DNA of 64,000 nt from Candidatus Sericytochromatia bacterium (GTDB taxonomy: Bacteria > Cyanobacteriota > Sericytochromatia > S15B-MN24 > JAQBPE01), in the NCBI GenBank assembly GCA_035285325.1, contig JAYKJB010000132.1, positions 1 through 64,000 of the forward strand, given 5' to 3'. The translations under genes were made by a program, and so were the position numbers. Shown piece by piece: positions 25,486 through 34,329 of the stretch. Numbering within the stretch: position 1 is the first letter of the stretch; each line of letters opens with the position of its first letter. The notes beneath the pieces were generated by a model that ran no database searches, had not been told where the DNA came from, and saw only the letters and a list, made by a program, of their open reading frames with translations.

Positions 25486-26165
25486 CGGTTTTTACTGGCG
25501 GTTAGCGGTCTAGCATAACGGTATGAAGAGCCGCCAACGTACATGGGGACTTGAATGTCGGGTTTCCTTGAGATGGTAACTTGGATCCCATAGAATTGCA
25601 AGTATTCCACAACCCCTCCACGAAGCTGTAGAGCGGCCATCATGGTTTCTGCGTCCCCGATCGCACGAATGATGAACGGGGGAGTCAGACGCGATTTGTT
25701 CACCAGGATGGTCGGGCCAGCACAGCTAATTTCAGACATCTCCACCAACCGCTGGTCATTGATGGAAAGGGCCTCTGCCCCGCTCGCGCGCAGCTCGTTG
25801 ACAATCTTCAGCAGGTCTTCGTTGTGAACGATCGCGATGTTCGGATTTTCCCCCTGGCTCAATGGCTTCACGCTGTCGGCAATCTCAACTTCAATGCCTT
25901 GGCCTGAAGCTGCTTGATGCCGACTGGAAATAGCGGCCTTGACAGGTGCCGCCTCATTGGCCTGTTTGACCCGGTAGCGCAGCGACTCGAGTTGGCGGGA
26001 CAAGCGGACGTTCTCAGCCTCTGCATCCTTGAGCATCAAGACCAACTCTTCCACGCGCCGGCTCGGCAAGTCGTTACGGAAGGCTGACTGGGCCTTGAAC
26101 TGCGCCACGATCAACAGCCCGGAGGCCAGAGACGTCAGGGTGACAGGAACAATCCAGTGTTTCAC
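25482..26165 (-). CDS. DUF881 family protein
   Basis: This 227-residue protein has a single N-terminal membrane anchor (WIVPVTLTSLASGLLIVAQF), a coiled coil (residues about 37-70) and a DUF881 domain (IVNELRASGAEALSIN, CAGPTILVN, PFIIRAIGD). Members are common in Firmicutes and Actinobacteria next to division genes; the role is unknown. It lies 41 bases downstream of ftsQ. Confidence 0.87.
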   Translation of the reverse strand: MKHWIVPVTLTSLASGLLIVAQFKAQSAFRNDLPSRRVEELVLMLKDAEAENVRLSRQLESLRYRVKQANEAAPVKAAISSRHQAASGQGIEVEIADSVKPLSQGENPNIAIVHNEDLLKIVNELRASGAEALSINDQRLVEMSEISCAGPTILVNKSRLTPPFIIRAIGDAETMMAALQLRGGVVEYLQFYGIQVTISRKPDIQVPMYVGGSSYRYARPLTASKNR

Positions 26166-26206
26166 GGGCCACCCTAACCAGTCGCGCCAAATGGCGCGAA
26201 GGCGCT

Positions 26207-27139
26207 TCAGCGGGGAGGCGATGTGGTCGCGGTGGCTGGCGCGTGCTTTTCAGCCTCTTCAGCCTCCTTTTCCACCTTCACCTCGTCACCGCTCTTCAGG
26301 ACAAAGGTTGGACTCTTCGGAAACCGAAGATTGATGTATTTTAAGCGGGTTCGATATGTCTCCGCCAGGGGGCGCAGTTCCTGGAACAGTGCGATTTTGA
26401 GCGCGGCCTGGTCAGGACTGCCGAGCCGGACCGGCCATCCCCCAATCGCCGCATACACGTCCTTCTCCCGCCGCAAGTCGACACGGCCCGAGCTCTTGGC
26501 CGGCCACGCCACCAGCAGGTCAAGCAGGAATTGATGCAGAGACTTACCGATTCGATCTCCAGGCTGCATATCGAGCCAAACCCTGGTCGAAAAGCGAGCA
26601 CTGATCCGGGCGACCGGGGCAGCAAAGATCACGCCCTCCCGATCCGCCCAGCGAGCCAATGTTTCACCTGGCGGACCTTCCACCCGAACCCAGGCCTCGC
26701 GCTCGACGATGGTCACTTCCAATCGGGGCGGAAACAGCCAGCGCTGAACGATCACGTTCTCAATGGCCGGCACTCGCGACAGTTGCTGGGAAATCGAGTG
26801 GGGATTCAACAAAAATAGAGGCGTATTCTGCGGGATGTAGAGGCGATTGAAGATGTCCTGCTTGCTCACCAGTCGATTACCGGTGACTGTCATCAGGCCG
26901 TCCCAGCGCCAAAAACCACCGAACCACAACCACCAGATGGCGAATCCCAGCAGCAGGGCAAACGGCACGCGGGCGAAACGAAGCAGACGTATCGCGGTCC
27001 TGCGGCGGCGTCGATACTCTCGGTCAGCGCTTTCGGTGCCTCGCGATAACCAATCGAACTCGCGAGCTGCGGGTGTCCCCAAAGAGGTACTGTGCCGATG
27101 GCCAGTCGCCTCGCTATCGCGTTCACCGCGTCCCGACAT
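26207..27139 (-). CDS. ftsQ: Cell division protein FtsQ (POTRA domain)
   Basis: This bitopic membrane protein of about 310 residues belongs to the divisome. A basic cytoplasmic N-terminus (YRRRRRTAIRLLRF) is followed by a single membrane helix, a POTRA domain (VTGNRLVSKQDIFNRLYIP) and the FtsQ domain with VTIVEREAWVRVEG. The C-terminal tail is Lys/Glu/Ala-rich. I start at the ATG at 27139, which overlaps the end of murB by 17 bases; a more upstream start is possible. Confidence 0.88.
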   Translation of the reverse strand: MSGRGERDSEATGHRHSTSLGTPAAREFDWLSRGTESADREYRRRRRTAIRLLRFARVPFALLLGFAIWWLWFGGFWRWDGLMTVTGNRLVSKQDIFNRLYIPQNTPLFLLNPHSISQQLSRVPAIENVIVQRWLFPPRLEVTIVEREAWVRVEGPPGETLARWADREGVIFAAPVARISARFSTRVWLDMQPGDRIGKSLHQFLLDLLVAWPAKSSGRVDLRREKDVYAAIGGWPVRLGSPDQAALKIALFQELRPLAETYRTRLKYINLRFPKSPTFVLKSGDEVKVEKEAEEAEKHAPATATTSPPR

Positions 27140-28061
27140 GAATTCCCAAACCGACCACCTCCGGCACGAGATGGACACCGTAGCGAGCTTCTACGGCCTT
27201 TTGAAGATAGATAATGACAGAATTGATGTCATCCGCAGTCGCTCCTCCGCGATTGACAATGAAATTCGCGTGTTTTTCAGACACCTGAGCCTGGCCGACC
27301 TGGTACCCCTTGGCACCTATCGCTTCAATCAAAGCGCCGGCAGCCGGCAGACCGTCACCGGGATTGCGAAACGTGCTGCCGCCCGAGGGAAAATTGGTCG
27401 GCTGCTTCTCGTTGCGCCACCGCTGCAATTCACGAATTTTCTCCCTGGCGGCCTGCCGATCCACCGGTGGCAGAAGCCAAAAGCCCTCCAGGAAAACCAG
27501 CGGCTCATCCTGCAAACGACTGTGACGATAGGCGAACTGGAAATCTTCCTTGGACCACCCTTGGACCTGCCCCATGCCATCAAGAACGAGGCCCTCCAGG
27601 AAATGGTCCGAAACCGCGAGGCCATGGGCACTGGCGTTCATCGCAACGGCGCCGCCGAGGCTTCCTGGCACGCCGACCAGCGGTTCGACTCCGCCGAAAC
27701 CAGCTTGATTCACCGAGACGACGAACTGCGCGCACGGCACACCCGCTTGGGCTCGCACAAGGGCGTGCCCTTCCTGATCCGTGATATCCACGGAAGAAAA
27801 ATGGGCACCCAAACGGATCACCAGACCATCGAATCCCTCATCAGCAACCAGCACGTTACTGCCCCGCCCGAGGGCCCGCCACGGAACCTGATGCTCGGTG
27901 GCCCAGCGGCACGCGACCTGAAGGGTGGAGAGGTCGACGGGTTCGATGAAGTAACGCGCAGAACCGCCCACCTGCCAGGTGTTGAAGCTGGAGAGGGAGA
28001 CGTTTTCTCGAATGCCGGCGGGAAGTGTCATGGGGGTGGTATCAACCTTGATTGGCAGCAT
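27123..28061 (-). CDS. murB: UDP-N-acetylenolpyruvoylglucosamine reductase
   Basis: This 312-residue FAD enzyme makes UDP-MurNAc. Family motifs are FNTWQVGGSARYF, LGRGSNVLVAD, GVPGSLGGAVAMNA, YRHSRLQ and FPSGGSTFRNP, and the C-terminal NRGGATADDI is typical of the shorter type II enzymes found in Gram-positives and relatives. It lies nine bases after murC in the usual dcw order. Confidence 0.95.
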   Translation of the reverse strand: MLPIKVDTTPMTLPAGIRENVSLSSFNTWQVGGSARYFIEPVDLSTLQVACRWATEHQVPWRALGRGSNVLVADEGFDGLVIRLGAHFSSVDITDQEGHALVRAQAGVPCAQFVVSVNQAGFGGVEPLVGVPGSLGGAVAMNASAHGLAVSDHFLEGLVLDGMGQVQGWSKEDFQFAYRHSRLQDEPLVFLEGFWLLPPVDRQAAREKIRELQRWRNEKQPTNFPSGGSTFRNPGDGLPAAGALIEAIGAKGYQVGQAQVSEKHANFIVNRGGATADDINSVIIYLQKAVEARYGVHLVPEVVGLGIHVGTR

Positions 28062-28070
28062 TCACGCCCC

Positions 28071-29450
28071 CTAAGCCGTTCGTGCTGCCGGATCGAAGCG
28101 GTCTTCCAAGCGCGATAGCAACGGCTGAGCGACCAAGTGAATATCCCCCGCTCCAAGCAGCAGGACCAGGTCACCTGGATTGGCCTGGCCCGCCAGATGC
28201 TCGACGGCGGCCTGATGGGAAGGGGTATGAGCGACCGGGACCCCTGGCATCGCCTCCCTGACGAGGTCTGTCAGGGAACCTGCATCCACCTTTCGAGGCG
28301 CTTCGCCGGCGCCGTAGGTATTCAGGATCGTCACACTGCGCGAGCCACCAAACGAATCACTGAATTCCTTGAGAAGTGCCTCGAGCCTGGAGTGCCGATG
28401 GGGTTGGAAAACCGCGTGAATGGGACGACCAAGCAAGGCCGCCGCAGAGAGCGTCGCTTTGACCTCTGATGGGTGGTGAGCGTAGTCGTCCACCACCGTC
28501 ACCCCTCCCACCGTTCCAATGGTCTGGAAGCGCCGCTTGACTCCTCCAAACGCGACCAGTGCTCGCTGCATCGGGATGGGGGTAATCCCCATTTTCAGGC
28601 TGGCCACGATGGCGGCGGTGGCATTGAGGACATTGTGGTGCCCGCCCACCTTCAAGGCATACGGAACGCCGGCGACCTCGAAGGTGGAGCCTTCTGAACT
28701 GAGCCTCACCTGTTTAATGGGAAAATCGGCATCCGAGCTGGTTCCGTAGGTCACAAATGGGACACTCACTCGGTCCCGCAGGTCGCGAACCCCGGCGTCA
28801 TCCAGACACCCCACCACCAGGGAACCGGCCGGAAGGGCACGAATGAAGGAGGCCACCACCTCAATGATCTCATCCAGGTTCTTGTAATGTTCAAGGTGAT
28901 CACCCTCGAGGTTGGTAACAATCACCAGCTTGGCCGTCAGGTTGACCAGCGACTTGTCGCTTTCGTCCGCCTCGGCCACCAGCCAAGGCCCCTCCCCGTG
29001 GCGTGCGTTACCGCCAAGTGCCGGCAGATCTCCTCCCAATAGAACGGTCGGATCCAGATCGGCAGCCAGCAAAATCGCGGAGAGCATTGCCGTCGTGGTG
29101 GTCTTGCCGTGCGTCCCCGTGACGGCCACACTGCTCTTTGCGGCCATCAAGCGCCCTAAAACGGCAGACCGATGGTGAATCGGCAAGCCGCGTCGAAGGG
29201 CTTCAGCCACCTCTGGGTTCTCCGTGGACACCGCCGTGGAGACCACCAAGGCGCGCGCGTCAGGCCCGACATTCTCCGCGGCGTGGCCGATGTGAACCGT
29301 AATCCCCAAGGACTGAAGGCGCTGAACCGTGGCCGACATCTGGGCATCGGAACCAGAAACACGAACGCCCTTGGCGTGACACACCTGGGCAACGGCACTC
29401 ATCCCCACGCCACCGATGCCGACGAAGTGCAAGGATTGGGGAAGATTCAC
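28071..29450 (-). CDS. murC: UDP-N-acetylmuramate-L-alanine ligase
   Basis: This 459-residue ATP-dependent ligase adds the first amino acid of the stem peptide. It shows the N-terminal nucleotide-binding HFVGIGGVGMSAVAQV, the ATP loop GTHGKTTTTAM and the conserved YAHHPSEVKATL. The start is GTG with GAAGGAAC upstream. A 141-base gap separates it from murG, the largest gap inside the cluster; I see no convincing promoter there. Confidence 0.95.
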   Translation of the reverse strand: MNLPQSLHFVGIGGVGMSAVAQVCHAKGVRVSGSDAQMSATVQRLQSLGITVHIGHAAENVGPDARALVVSTAVSTENPEVAEALRRGLPIHHRSAVLGRLMAAKSSVAVTGTHGKTTTTAMLSAILLAADLDPTVLLGGDLPALGGNARHGEGPWLVAEADESDKSLVNLTAKLVIVTNLEGDHLEHYKNLDEIIEVVASFIRALPAGSLVVGCLDDAGVRDLRDRVSVPFVTYGTSSDADFPIKQVRLSSEGSTFEVAGVPYALKVGGHHNVLNATAAIVASLKMGITPIPMQRALVAFGGVKRRFQTIGTVGGVTVVDDYAHHPSEVKATLSAAALLGRPIHAVFQPHRHSRLEALLKEFSDSFGGSRSVTILNTYGAGEAPRKVDAGSLTDLVREAMPGVPVAHTPSHQAAVEHLAGQANPGDLVLLLGAGDIHLVAQPLLSRLEDRFDPAARTA

Positions 29451-29591
29451 TGACTTGTTCCTTCAACGTGGAGCGGCGCGTTTCAATTATGCGCGCCGCG
29501 GAGCGCGAGGGGAGGTGAGTCGCATCACCCGCCGCTGCGTCGCTAGCAGCATTGCTTCCAGCGATCTTTGAATCCCAGCGGGGTCTGGGGC

Positions 29592-30677
29592 TCAAAGCAG
29601 ACTCAGGAGCAACTTGGCCAGTTTATCGGCAGCCTCTGGACGTCCGGTTCGCCGACTGGCCTCGGCCATGCTACATAACGACTCTGCGCTGCGCAACAAG
29701 GGGAACAGGGTGTCGGACAGACCCGTCACCTGGCAGTCATGATCATCGACCACGACTGCTGCGCCGGCTTCCACCAAGGCCCGAGCGTTCAGGCCCTGGT
29801 GGCCCCCCGCGTGCGGGTAGGGGACCAGGATCATGGGTCGGCCGGCCGCACTGAGTTCTGCAATCGTGGTAGCACCGGCTCGACTGATCGCCAGTTCGCA
29901 GGCCGCAATGGCGGTTGGCATCTCCTGAAGGAACGCGTGGATCTGCAAACGCGGCCCGCAGTGTTCTCTGAGCGCTTCCACTGTCGCTGCGTGGTCCGCC
30001 TGACCCGTCACGAACAACACCGACCAACGGGTGCTGTTCAGCAGTTCCGGGATCAAGGTGGTGACTGCGCGATTGATCACCCGAGCGCCTTGAGACCCCC
30101 CCGTGACCAGCAAAAGGGGGGAATCATCCGCAAAGCCGAGCACCCTGCGCGCCTGCTGGGTTGACTGTTCGGTGACCCCCGCGCGTACCGGGTTACCGAA
30201 GCGCTCGCTGCACGCCGCCGGGAGATAGGCTTCGGTGCCCGGAAGGGAAGTGGCCACCCGCTTCGCGTGACGCGCGAACCAACGGTTGACCTTTCCGGGA
30301 TAAACATTTTGTTCATGCAGGACGTAAGGAACGCGTTTGAACAAACACGCCATCAGCACGGGTGCGCAGACGTAGCCTCCTGTCGCCAGCACCACCCGAG
30401 GTTTCTCGCGATCGAATACGCGGATCAGTTGCCCGAACGCCCGCGCGGTTTGCCAGAGGGCGTGCAGGCTCTTCAACGGATTGGGGGAAAGTCCAGCTGA
30501 AGGTACGCCCACGAACCTGAGTCCAGACGCTGGGGCGACTTCGCCCTCGATGCGCTCAGGGTTTCCGACATACAGCAAGCCGACCTCGGGGGCGAGGCGT
30601 TGGAGTCGCTCCGCAACCGCCAGGGCAGGATACAGGTGACCACCCGTGCCACCACCAGTCAGGATGATCTCAGCCAT
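29592..30677 (-). CDS. murG: UDP-GlcNAc:lipid I N-acetylglucosaminyltransferase
   Basis: This 361-residue GT28 glycosyltransferase converts lipid I to lipid II on the inner face of the membrane. Motifs are LTGGGTGGHLYPALA, the VTGGSQGARVINRA donor loop and SRAGATTIAELSAAGRPMI. The ATG is 45 bases from the ftsW stop. Confidence 0.95.
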   Translation of the reverse strand: MAEIILTGGGTGGHLYPALAVAERLQRLAPEVGLLYVGNPERIEGEVAPASGLRFVGVPSAGLSPNPLKSLHALWQTARAFGQLIRVFDREKPRVVLATGGYVCAPVLMACLFKRVPYVLHEQNVYPGKVNRWFARHAKRVATSLPGTEAYLPAACSERFGNPVRAGVTEQSTQQARRVLGFADDSPLLLVTGGSQGARVINRAVTTLIPELLNSTRWSVLFVTGQADHAATVEALREHCGPRLQIHAFLQEMPTAIAACELAISRAGATTIAELSAAGRPMILVPYPHAGGHQGLNARALVEAGAAVVVDDHDCQVTGLSDTLFPLLRSAESLCSMAEASRRTGRPEAADKLAKLLLSLL

Positions 30678-30722
30678 GAATTCAACCTTCGATCGCCTCG
30701 TTGTCGGCAGGCCGCATCATCG

Positions 30723-31916
30723 TCAGGCCGTGGGGCTTGGTTCCACGGGCGTGGATTCCGCCTGTCTCTGAATCTGTCGACTGATGTTGAGAAGCAACCC
30801 CATCGATATCAGGGTGATGGTCAAGGAACTTCCCCCGAAACTCATGAATGGCAGGGGAATCCCGGTCGTTGGCAGCGATGCCGTGACCACCCCCAAGTTG
30901 ATAAAGGCCTGCGCCACCACCGTGGAGGTCAGGGCGATGGCGAGCAGAGCCAAAAAAGGATCTTTGGACTTTCCCGCGATCGAGATACCGCGCCAGGCCA
31001 ACGCGAAGAATAGCACAAGGAGCGCCAATCCCCCCACCAGTCCGAGTTCTTCAGCCATCACGGCGAAAATGAAGTCGGCATATTGGATGGGCAAGTAAAA
31101 GAGCTTCTGCTTGCTCTGGCCCCAGCCCTGCCCCAGGATGCCACCGGAGCCGATGGCCATCAGAGACTGAACGAGTTGATAGCCATTGCCCTGAGGATCC
31201 GACCACGGGTTCAAAAATCCCAACCAACGAAGTCGCTGATAGGGCGTCGACCAGGAGATATAGAGCACGGCGGAGGTGGCAATCGCTCCCGCCGTGACCA
31301 TGTAAGCAAGTCGCGTCCCGTAACTGTAAAACAGCACGAAGGCCGAGAAGGCCAGGACGATCGTGGTTCCCAGGTCCGGTTGCACGAGCACCAGGCCAAG
31401 GACCGCAATGGCCGGAAAGAAGGCCTGTCGAAGCGACTGAGACGTCCAAGGGAGGTCGCTGTGGCGAGCCAGAATGTCGGCCAGGTACAGAGCCAAACTC
31501 AACTTGGCGAGTTCGGAGGGTTGGACCGAGAGTGGACCGAATCGTAACCAGCGACTTGAACCCAACTCAGTCACTCCGAGGCCGGGGATCTGGGTGGCGA
31601 GAAGTAACACGGCGGTCAAGATCAGCAAAGGTTTCGCGAGAAAGCGAACAAATGCCAGATCGGCCGTGGCTGCAAGCAACATCAAGGTAAGCCCGAACAC
31701 ACACCACATGCCCTGGCGCTGGACGTAGTACAGACTATGGTGCAGTTCACTCTCGGCGACTGGCGCGCTGGCGCTCAAGATCGACAGCAAGCCCCAGGCC
31801 AGCAAGACCAGGACAATGACCAGCAACGGCAGATCGAATTGCGATGATCGTCTGGCCCTAGCTCGCCGAGGAATCGGGGCGGATTCCCAGGGAGTTGACG
31901 ATTGACTTGAAGGCAC
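30723..31916 (-). CDS. ftsW: Peptidoglycan glycosyltransferase FtsW
   Basis: This SEDS-family polymerase of about 397 residues has about ten membrane helices. Conserved stretches include RWLRFGPLSVQPSELAKLSL, LVLVQPDLGTTIVL and GIPLPFMSFGGSS. I place the start at GTG 31916, with an AGGATC-type site, inside the end of murD; earlier frames encode an unlikely N-terminus. It is followed by murG. Confidence 0.93.
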   Translation of the reverse strand: MPSSQSSTPWESAPIPRRARARRSSQFDLPLLVIVLVLLAWGLLSILSASAPVAESELHHSLYYVQRQGMWCVFGLTLMLLAATADLAFVRFLAKPLLILTAVLLLATQIPGLGVTELGSSRWLRFGPLSVQPSELAKLSLALYLADILARHSDLPWTSQSLRQAFFPAIAVLGLVLVQPDLGTTIVLAFSAFVLFYSYGTRLAYMVTAGAIATSAVLYISWSTPYQRLRWLGFLNPWSDPQGNGYQLVQSLMAIGSGGILGQGWGQSKQKLFYLPIQYADFIFAVMAEELGLVGGLALLVLFFALAWRGISIAGKSKDPFLALLAIALTSTVVAQAFINLGVVTASLPTTGIPLPFMSFGGSSLTITLISMGLLLNISRQIQRQAESTPVEPSPTA

Positions 31917-33291
31917 GGCCACGATCCTCGTAGTCCTTGAACATATCGAAACTGGTGCAGGCTGGCGAGAAAAGCACCACATCACCCGCCTTGGAGCGGT
32001 CCTGCGCGAACATCACGGCGTCCTTGAGCGACTCCGCCTGGAAGATGCGATCAAACCCGCTTTGGCGAAGCGCCTTATCAAACAAGGGCGCCGCTTCACC
32101 CAGCAAGACCACGTGCTGAACGCGTTCGCAGATGGCCTGCAGCAAGGGAGCCATGTCCCCTCCCTTGTCCCGTCCCCCTGCGATCAGAATGATCGGCTCA
32201 GAGAACGCGGCGATCGCCTTGACCGTCGCGTCGTAGTTGGTTCCCTTGCTGTCATTGACCCAGAGCACGCCGTCCGCAGCAGGCAGCAGTTCGATGCGAT
32301 GCTCCACTCCCCTGAATTTCGCGATAGCCTCACGGACCGGCTCCACCCGGAGGCCAAGCGCAGCCGCGATCGCCACGGCGGCAAGCACGTTCTCCAGATT
32401 GTGCTGGCCCCGCAGCGGCACCTCCGCAACCGGCATGACGGAAACGGAACCCCCGTCAGAGTTCAGCACGATCCAGTCATCCACGACGCACACGCCACGC
32501 CCCAACGGACGTCTCGCGGAGAAAAGCAGTTCCCTGCCCTGAAGCGTGCCGGACAAGGAGTAGACCGTCGGGTCATCCGCATTGAGGACGGCCCAGTCGT
32601 CCGGTGTTTGATTCTCAAAAATGCGGCACTTGGCCCGCCAGTATGCATCCCGGGTGCCGTGTCGATTCAGGTGGTCGTCGCTGAGATTGAGAATGGCCGC
32701 CACCTTTGGCCGAAAGGTCGAGATCGTTTCCAACTGAAAGGAACTGACCTCTGCCACGATCGCCTCGGCAGGTTCCGCGACAAAGCTCACCAGTGGGGTT
32801 CCGATGTTTCCCCCGACCAATGTCTGCACTCCGGCACTGCGAAGAATCTCTCCGACCAAAGTCGTGGTGGTGGTTTTGCCATTGGAACCGGTAATGGCGA
32901 TGTAGGGGGTGTGGGGCCGGAGTTGAAAGGCGACTTCGATTTCTCCCAGCACGGGGACGCCGTCTGCCAATGCGGCTTGGACAATCGGCAGGTCGACCGG
33001 CACCCCGGGGGACACCACCAGAACATCAGCGTCAAGACAGGCTGAGGAGTGGCCGCCCCCGTCGACTCGGAAATCCCGTCCCAGTTCCGCGCGGACCAAT
33101 GGCTCCAGCACGTCGTTGCTGCGCGTGTCGCTCAGAATCAACTCACAGCCAAGTCCAGAGAGGACCTTGGCGCAGGCCAGGCCGCTGCGCCCGAGCCCCA
33201 GGATGGTAACGGTTTTATTTTGCCAATCCACCTTGGATGCAACCTTCAGAGAAGCAAGCTCAATCGCTTGCGGACTTCCATGATAGCCCAT
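31858..33291 (-). CDS. murD: UDP-N-acetylmuramoylalanine-D-glutamate ligase
   Basis: This 477-residue ligase adds D-glutamate. It has LGLGRSGLACAKVL at the N-terminal UDP-binding domain, the ATP loop ITGSNGKTTTTTLVG and NDSKGTNYDATVKAI in the C-terminal domain. It is slightly extended at the N-terminus, so a start about 18 residues later (near KVDWQNKTV) is possible. It overlaps ftsW. Confidence 0.95.
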   Translation of the reverse strand: MGYHGSPQAIELASLKVASKVDWQNKTVTILGLGRSGLACAKVLSGLGCELILSDTRSNDVLEPLVRAELGRDFRVDGGGHSSACLDADVLVVSPGVPVDLPIVQAALADGVPVLGEIEVAFQLRPHTPYIAITGSNGKTTTTTLVGEILRSAGVQTLVGGNIGTPLVSFVAEPAEAIVAEVSSFQLETISTFRPKVAAILNLSDDHLNRHGTRDAYWRAKCRIFENQTPDDWAVLNADDPTVYSLSGTLQGRELLFSARRPLGRGVCVVDDWIVLNSDGGSVSVMPVAEVPLRGQHNLENVLAAVAIAAALGLRVEPVREAIAKFRGVEHRIELLPAADGVLWVNDSKGTNYDATVKAIAAFSEPIILIAGGRDKGGDMAPLLQAICERVQHVVLLGEAAPLFDKALRQSGFDRIFQAESLKDAVMFAQDRSKAGDVVLFSPACTSFDMFKDYEDRGRAFKSIVNSLGIRPDSSAS

Positions 33292-33321
33292 TCCTCACGA
33301 TTATTCGATTGGGGGCCAGAT

Positions 33322-34329
33322 TCACAGCCGCGGCGCTCCCCACACCGCCAGGGCGGCGCACATGGCCCCCAAGAGTGCAAATCGGGCCACGACCTTGGTT
33401 TCCTTCAAGCCCGACAGCTCGAAATGGTGATGAAGCGGGCTCATCTTGAGCAGACGCTTGCCACCCGTGCGCTTGAAATAGGTCACCTGCGCGATGACGG
33501 AGAGGGTCTCCACGATGAAGACCGCTCCGATGAGGGCGTACCAGAGTTCCACGTGACCGAGGATCGCAGCTCCACCGAGGGCTGCCCCCAGCGCGAGAGA
33601 ACCAGTATCCCCCATGAACACCTGGGCTGGATGAGCATTGAACCACAGGAAACCGAGGCAGCCGCCCACCAGGGCCAGCAGGGCGCCCGTCAGGCCCAGA
33701 TTCAGGGAGAGGTCGTTCCCCACCAGGCCGGCGGATAACCAGACCACGCAGCCAAGCGCCATGGCCGCAATGGCCACCGTCGTGCCTGCCAGGCCATCGA
33801 GACCATCCGTCAGATTGACCGCGTTGGAACTGCCCACGACGATGAAACACGCCACGGGCCAGTACCAATACCCGAGGTCCAGCACCCGCAAACCCGAAAC
33901 AGGCGGCATCAGCCACACGGTGGACCAGCCCAGCTGGTGAAGCACCAGCAAAAAGACGACGGCGATCAGCACTTGCCCGGCTAACTTCTGGCGAGCGCTG
34001 AGCCCCTTGTTGGAGCGCTTTTTGATGATCAGCCAATCGTCAAGAAAGCCCAGGCCCGCGTAGGCCAGAACCAACCCCAAAAAGGCCAGCAAGACCGGGT
34101 GAGATAGACCTCCGAGGACACAGGTCAGCAGGAAGGGGAAGACAATCAACCATCCACCCATGCTGGGCGTGCCCGACTTGGCCTTGTGAGACTCAGGCCC
34201 CTCCTCGCGGATGACCTGCCCGAATTTCAACTCATGTAGCACGCGGATCAAAGGCCGCCCGACCGCCAGGGCTAACGCGAAGGCCACCAAAAGATAAGCG
34301 AGTGAGGGCAAGAATGAGCTGGTCATCAA
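33322..34329 (-). CDS. mraY: Phospho-N-acetylmuramoyl-pentapeptide transferase
   Basis: This 335-residue multi-spanning enzyme makes lipid I from UDP-MurNAc-pentapeptide and undecaprenyl phosphate. The sequence shows LGFLDDWLIIKKRSNKG, NAVNLTDGLDGLAG, FMGDTGSLALGA and the catalytic MSPLHHHFE motif. Its ATG overlaps the murF stop (ATGA). Confidence 0.96.
   Translation of the reverse strand: MMTSSFLPSLAYLLVAFALALAVGRPLIRVLHELKFGQVIREEGPESHKAKSGTPSMGGWLIVFPFLLTCVLGGLSHPVLLAFLGLVLAYAGLGFLDDWLIIKKRSNKGLSARQKLAGQVLIAVVFLLVLHQLGWSTVWLMPPVSGLRVLDLGYWYWPVACFIVVGSSNAVNLTDGLDGLAGTTVAIAAMALGCVVWLSAGLVGNDLSLNLGLTGALLALVGGCLGFLWFNAHPAQVFMGDTGSLALGAALGGAAILGHVELWYALIGAVFIVETLSVIAQVTYFKRTGGKRLLKMSPLHHHFELSGLKETKVVARFALLGAMCAALAVWGAPRL

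Noticed and set aside
21577-25518. Long plus-strand frames opposite ileS and ftsZ (326 and 662 residues)
   Set aside because: Both lie antisense to essential genes, are Arg/His-rich and cross the terminator between them.
26847-28118. 423-residue plus-strand frame opposite ftsQ and murB
   Set aside because: It is a shadow frame with no recognisable domain.
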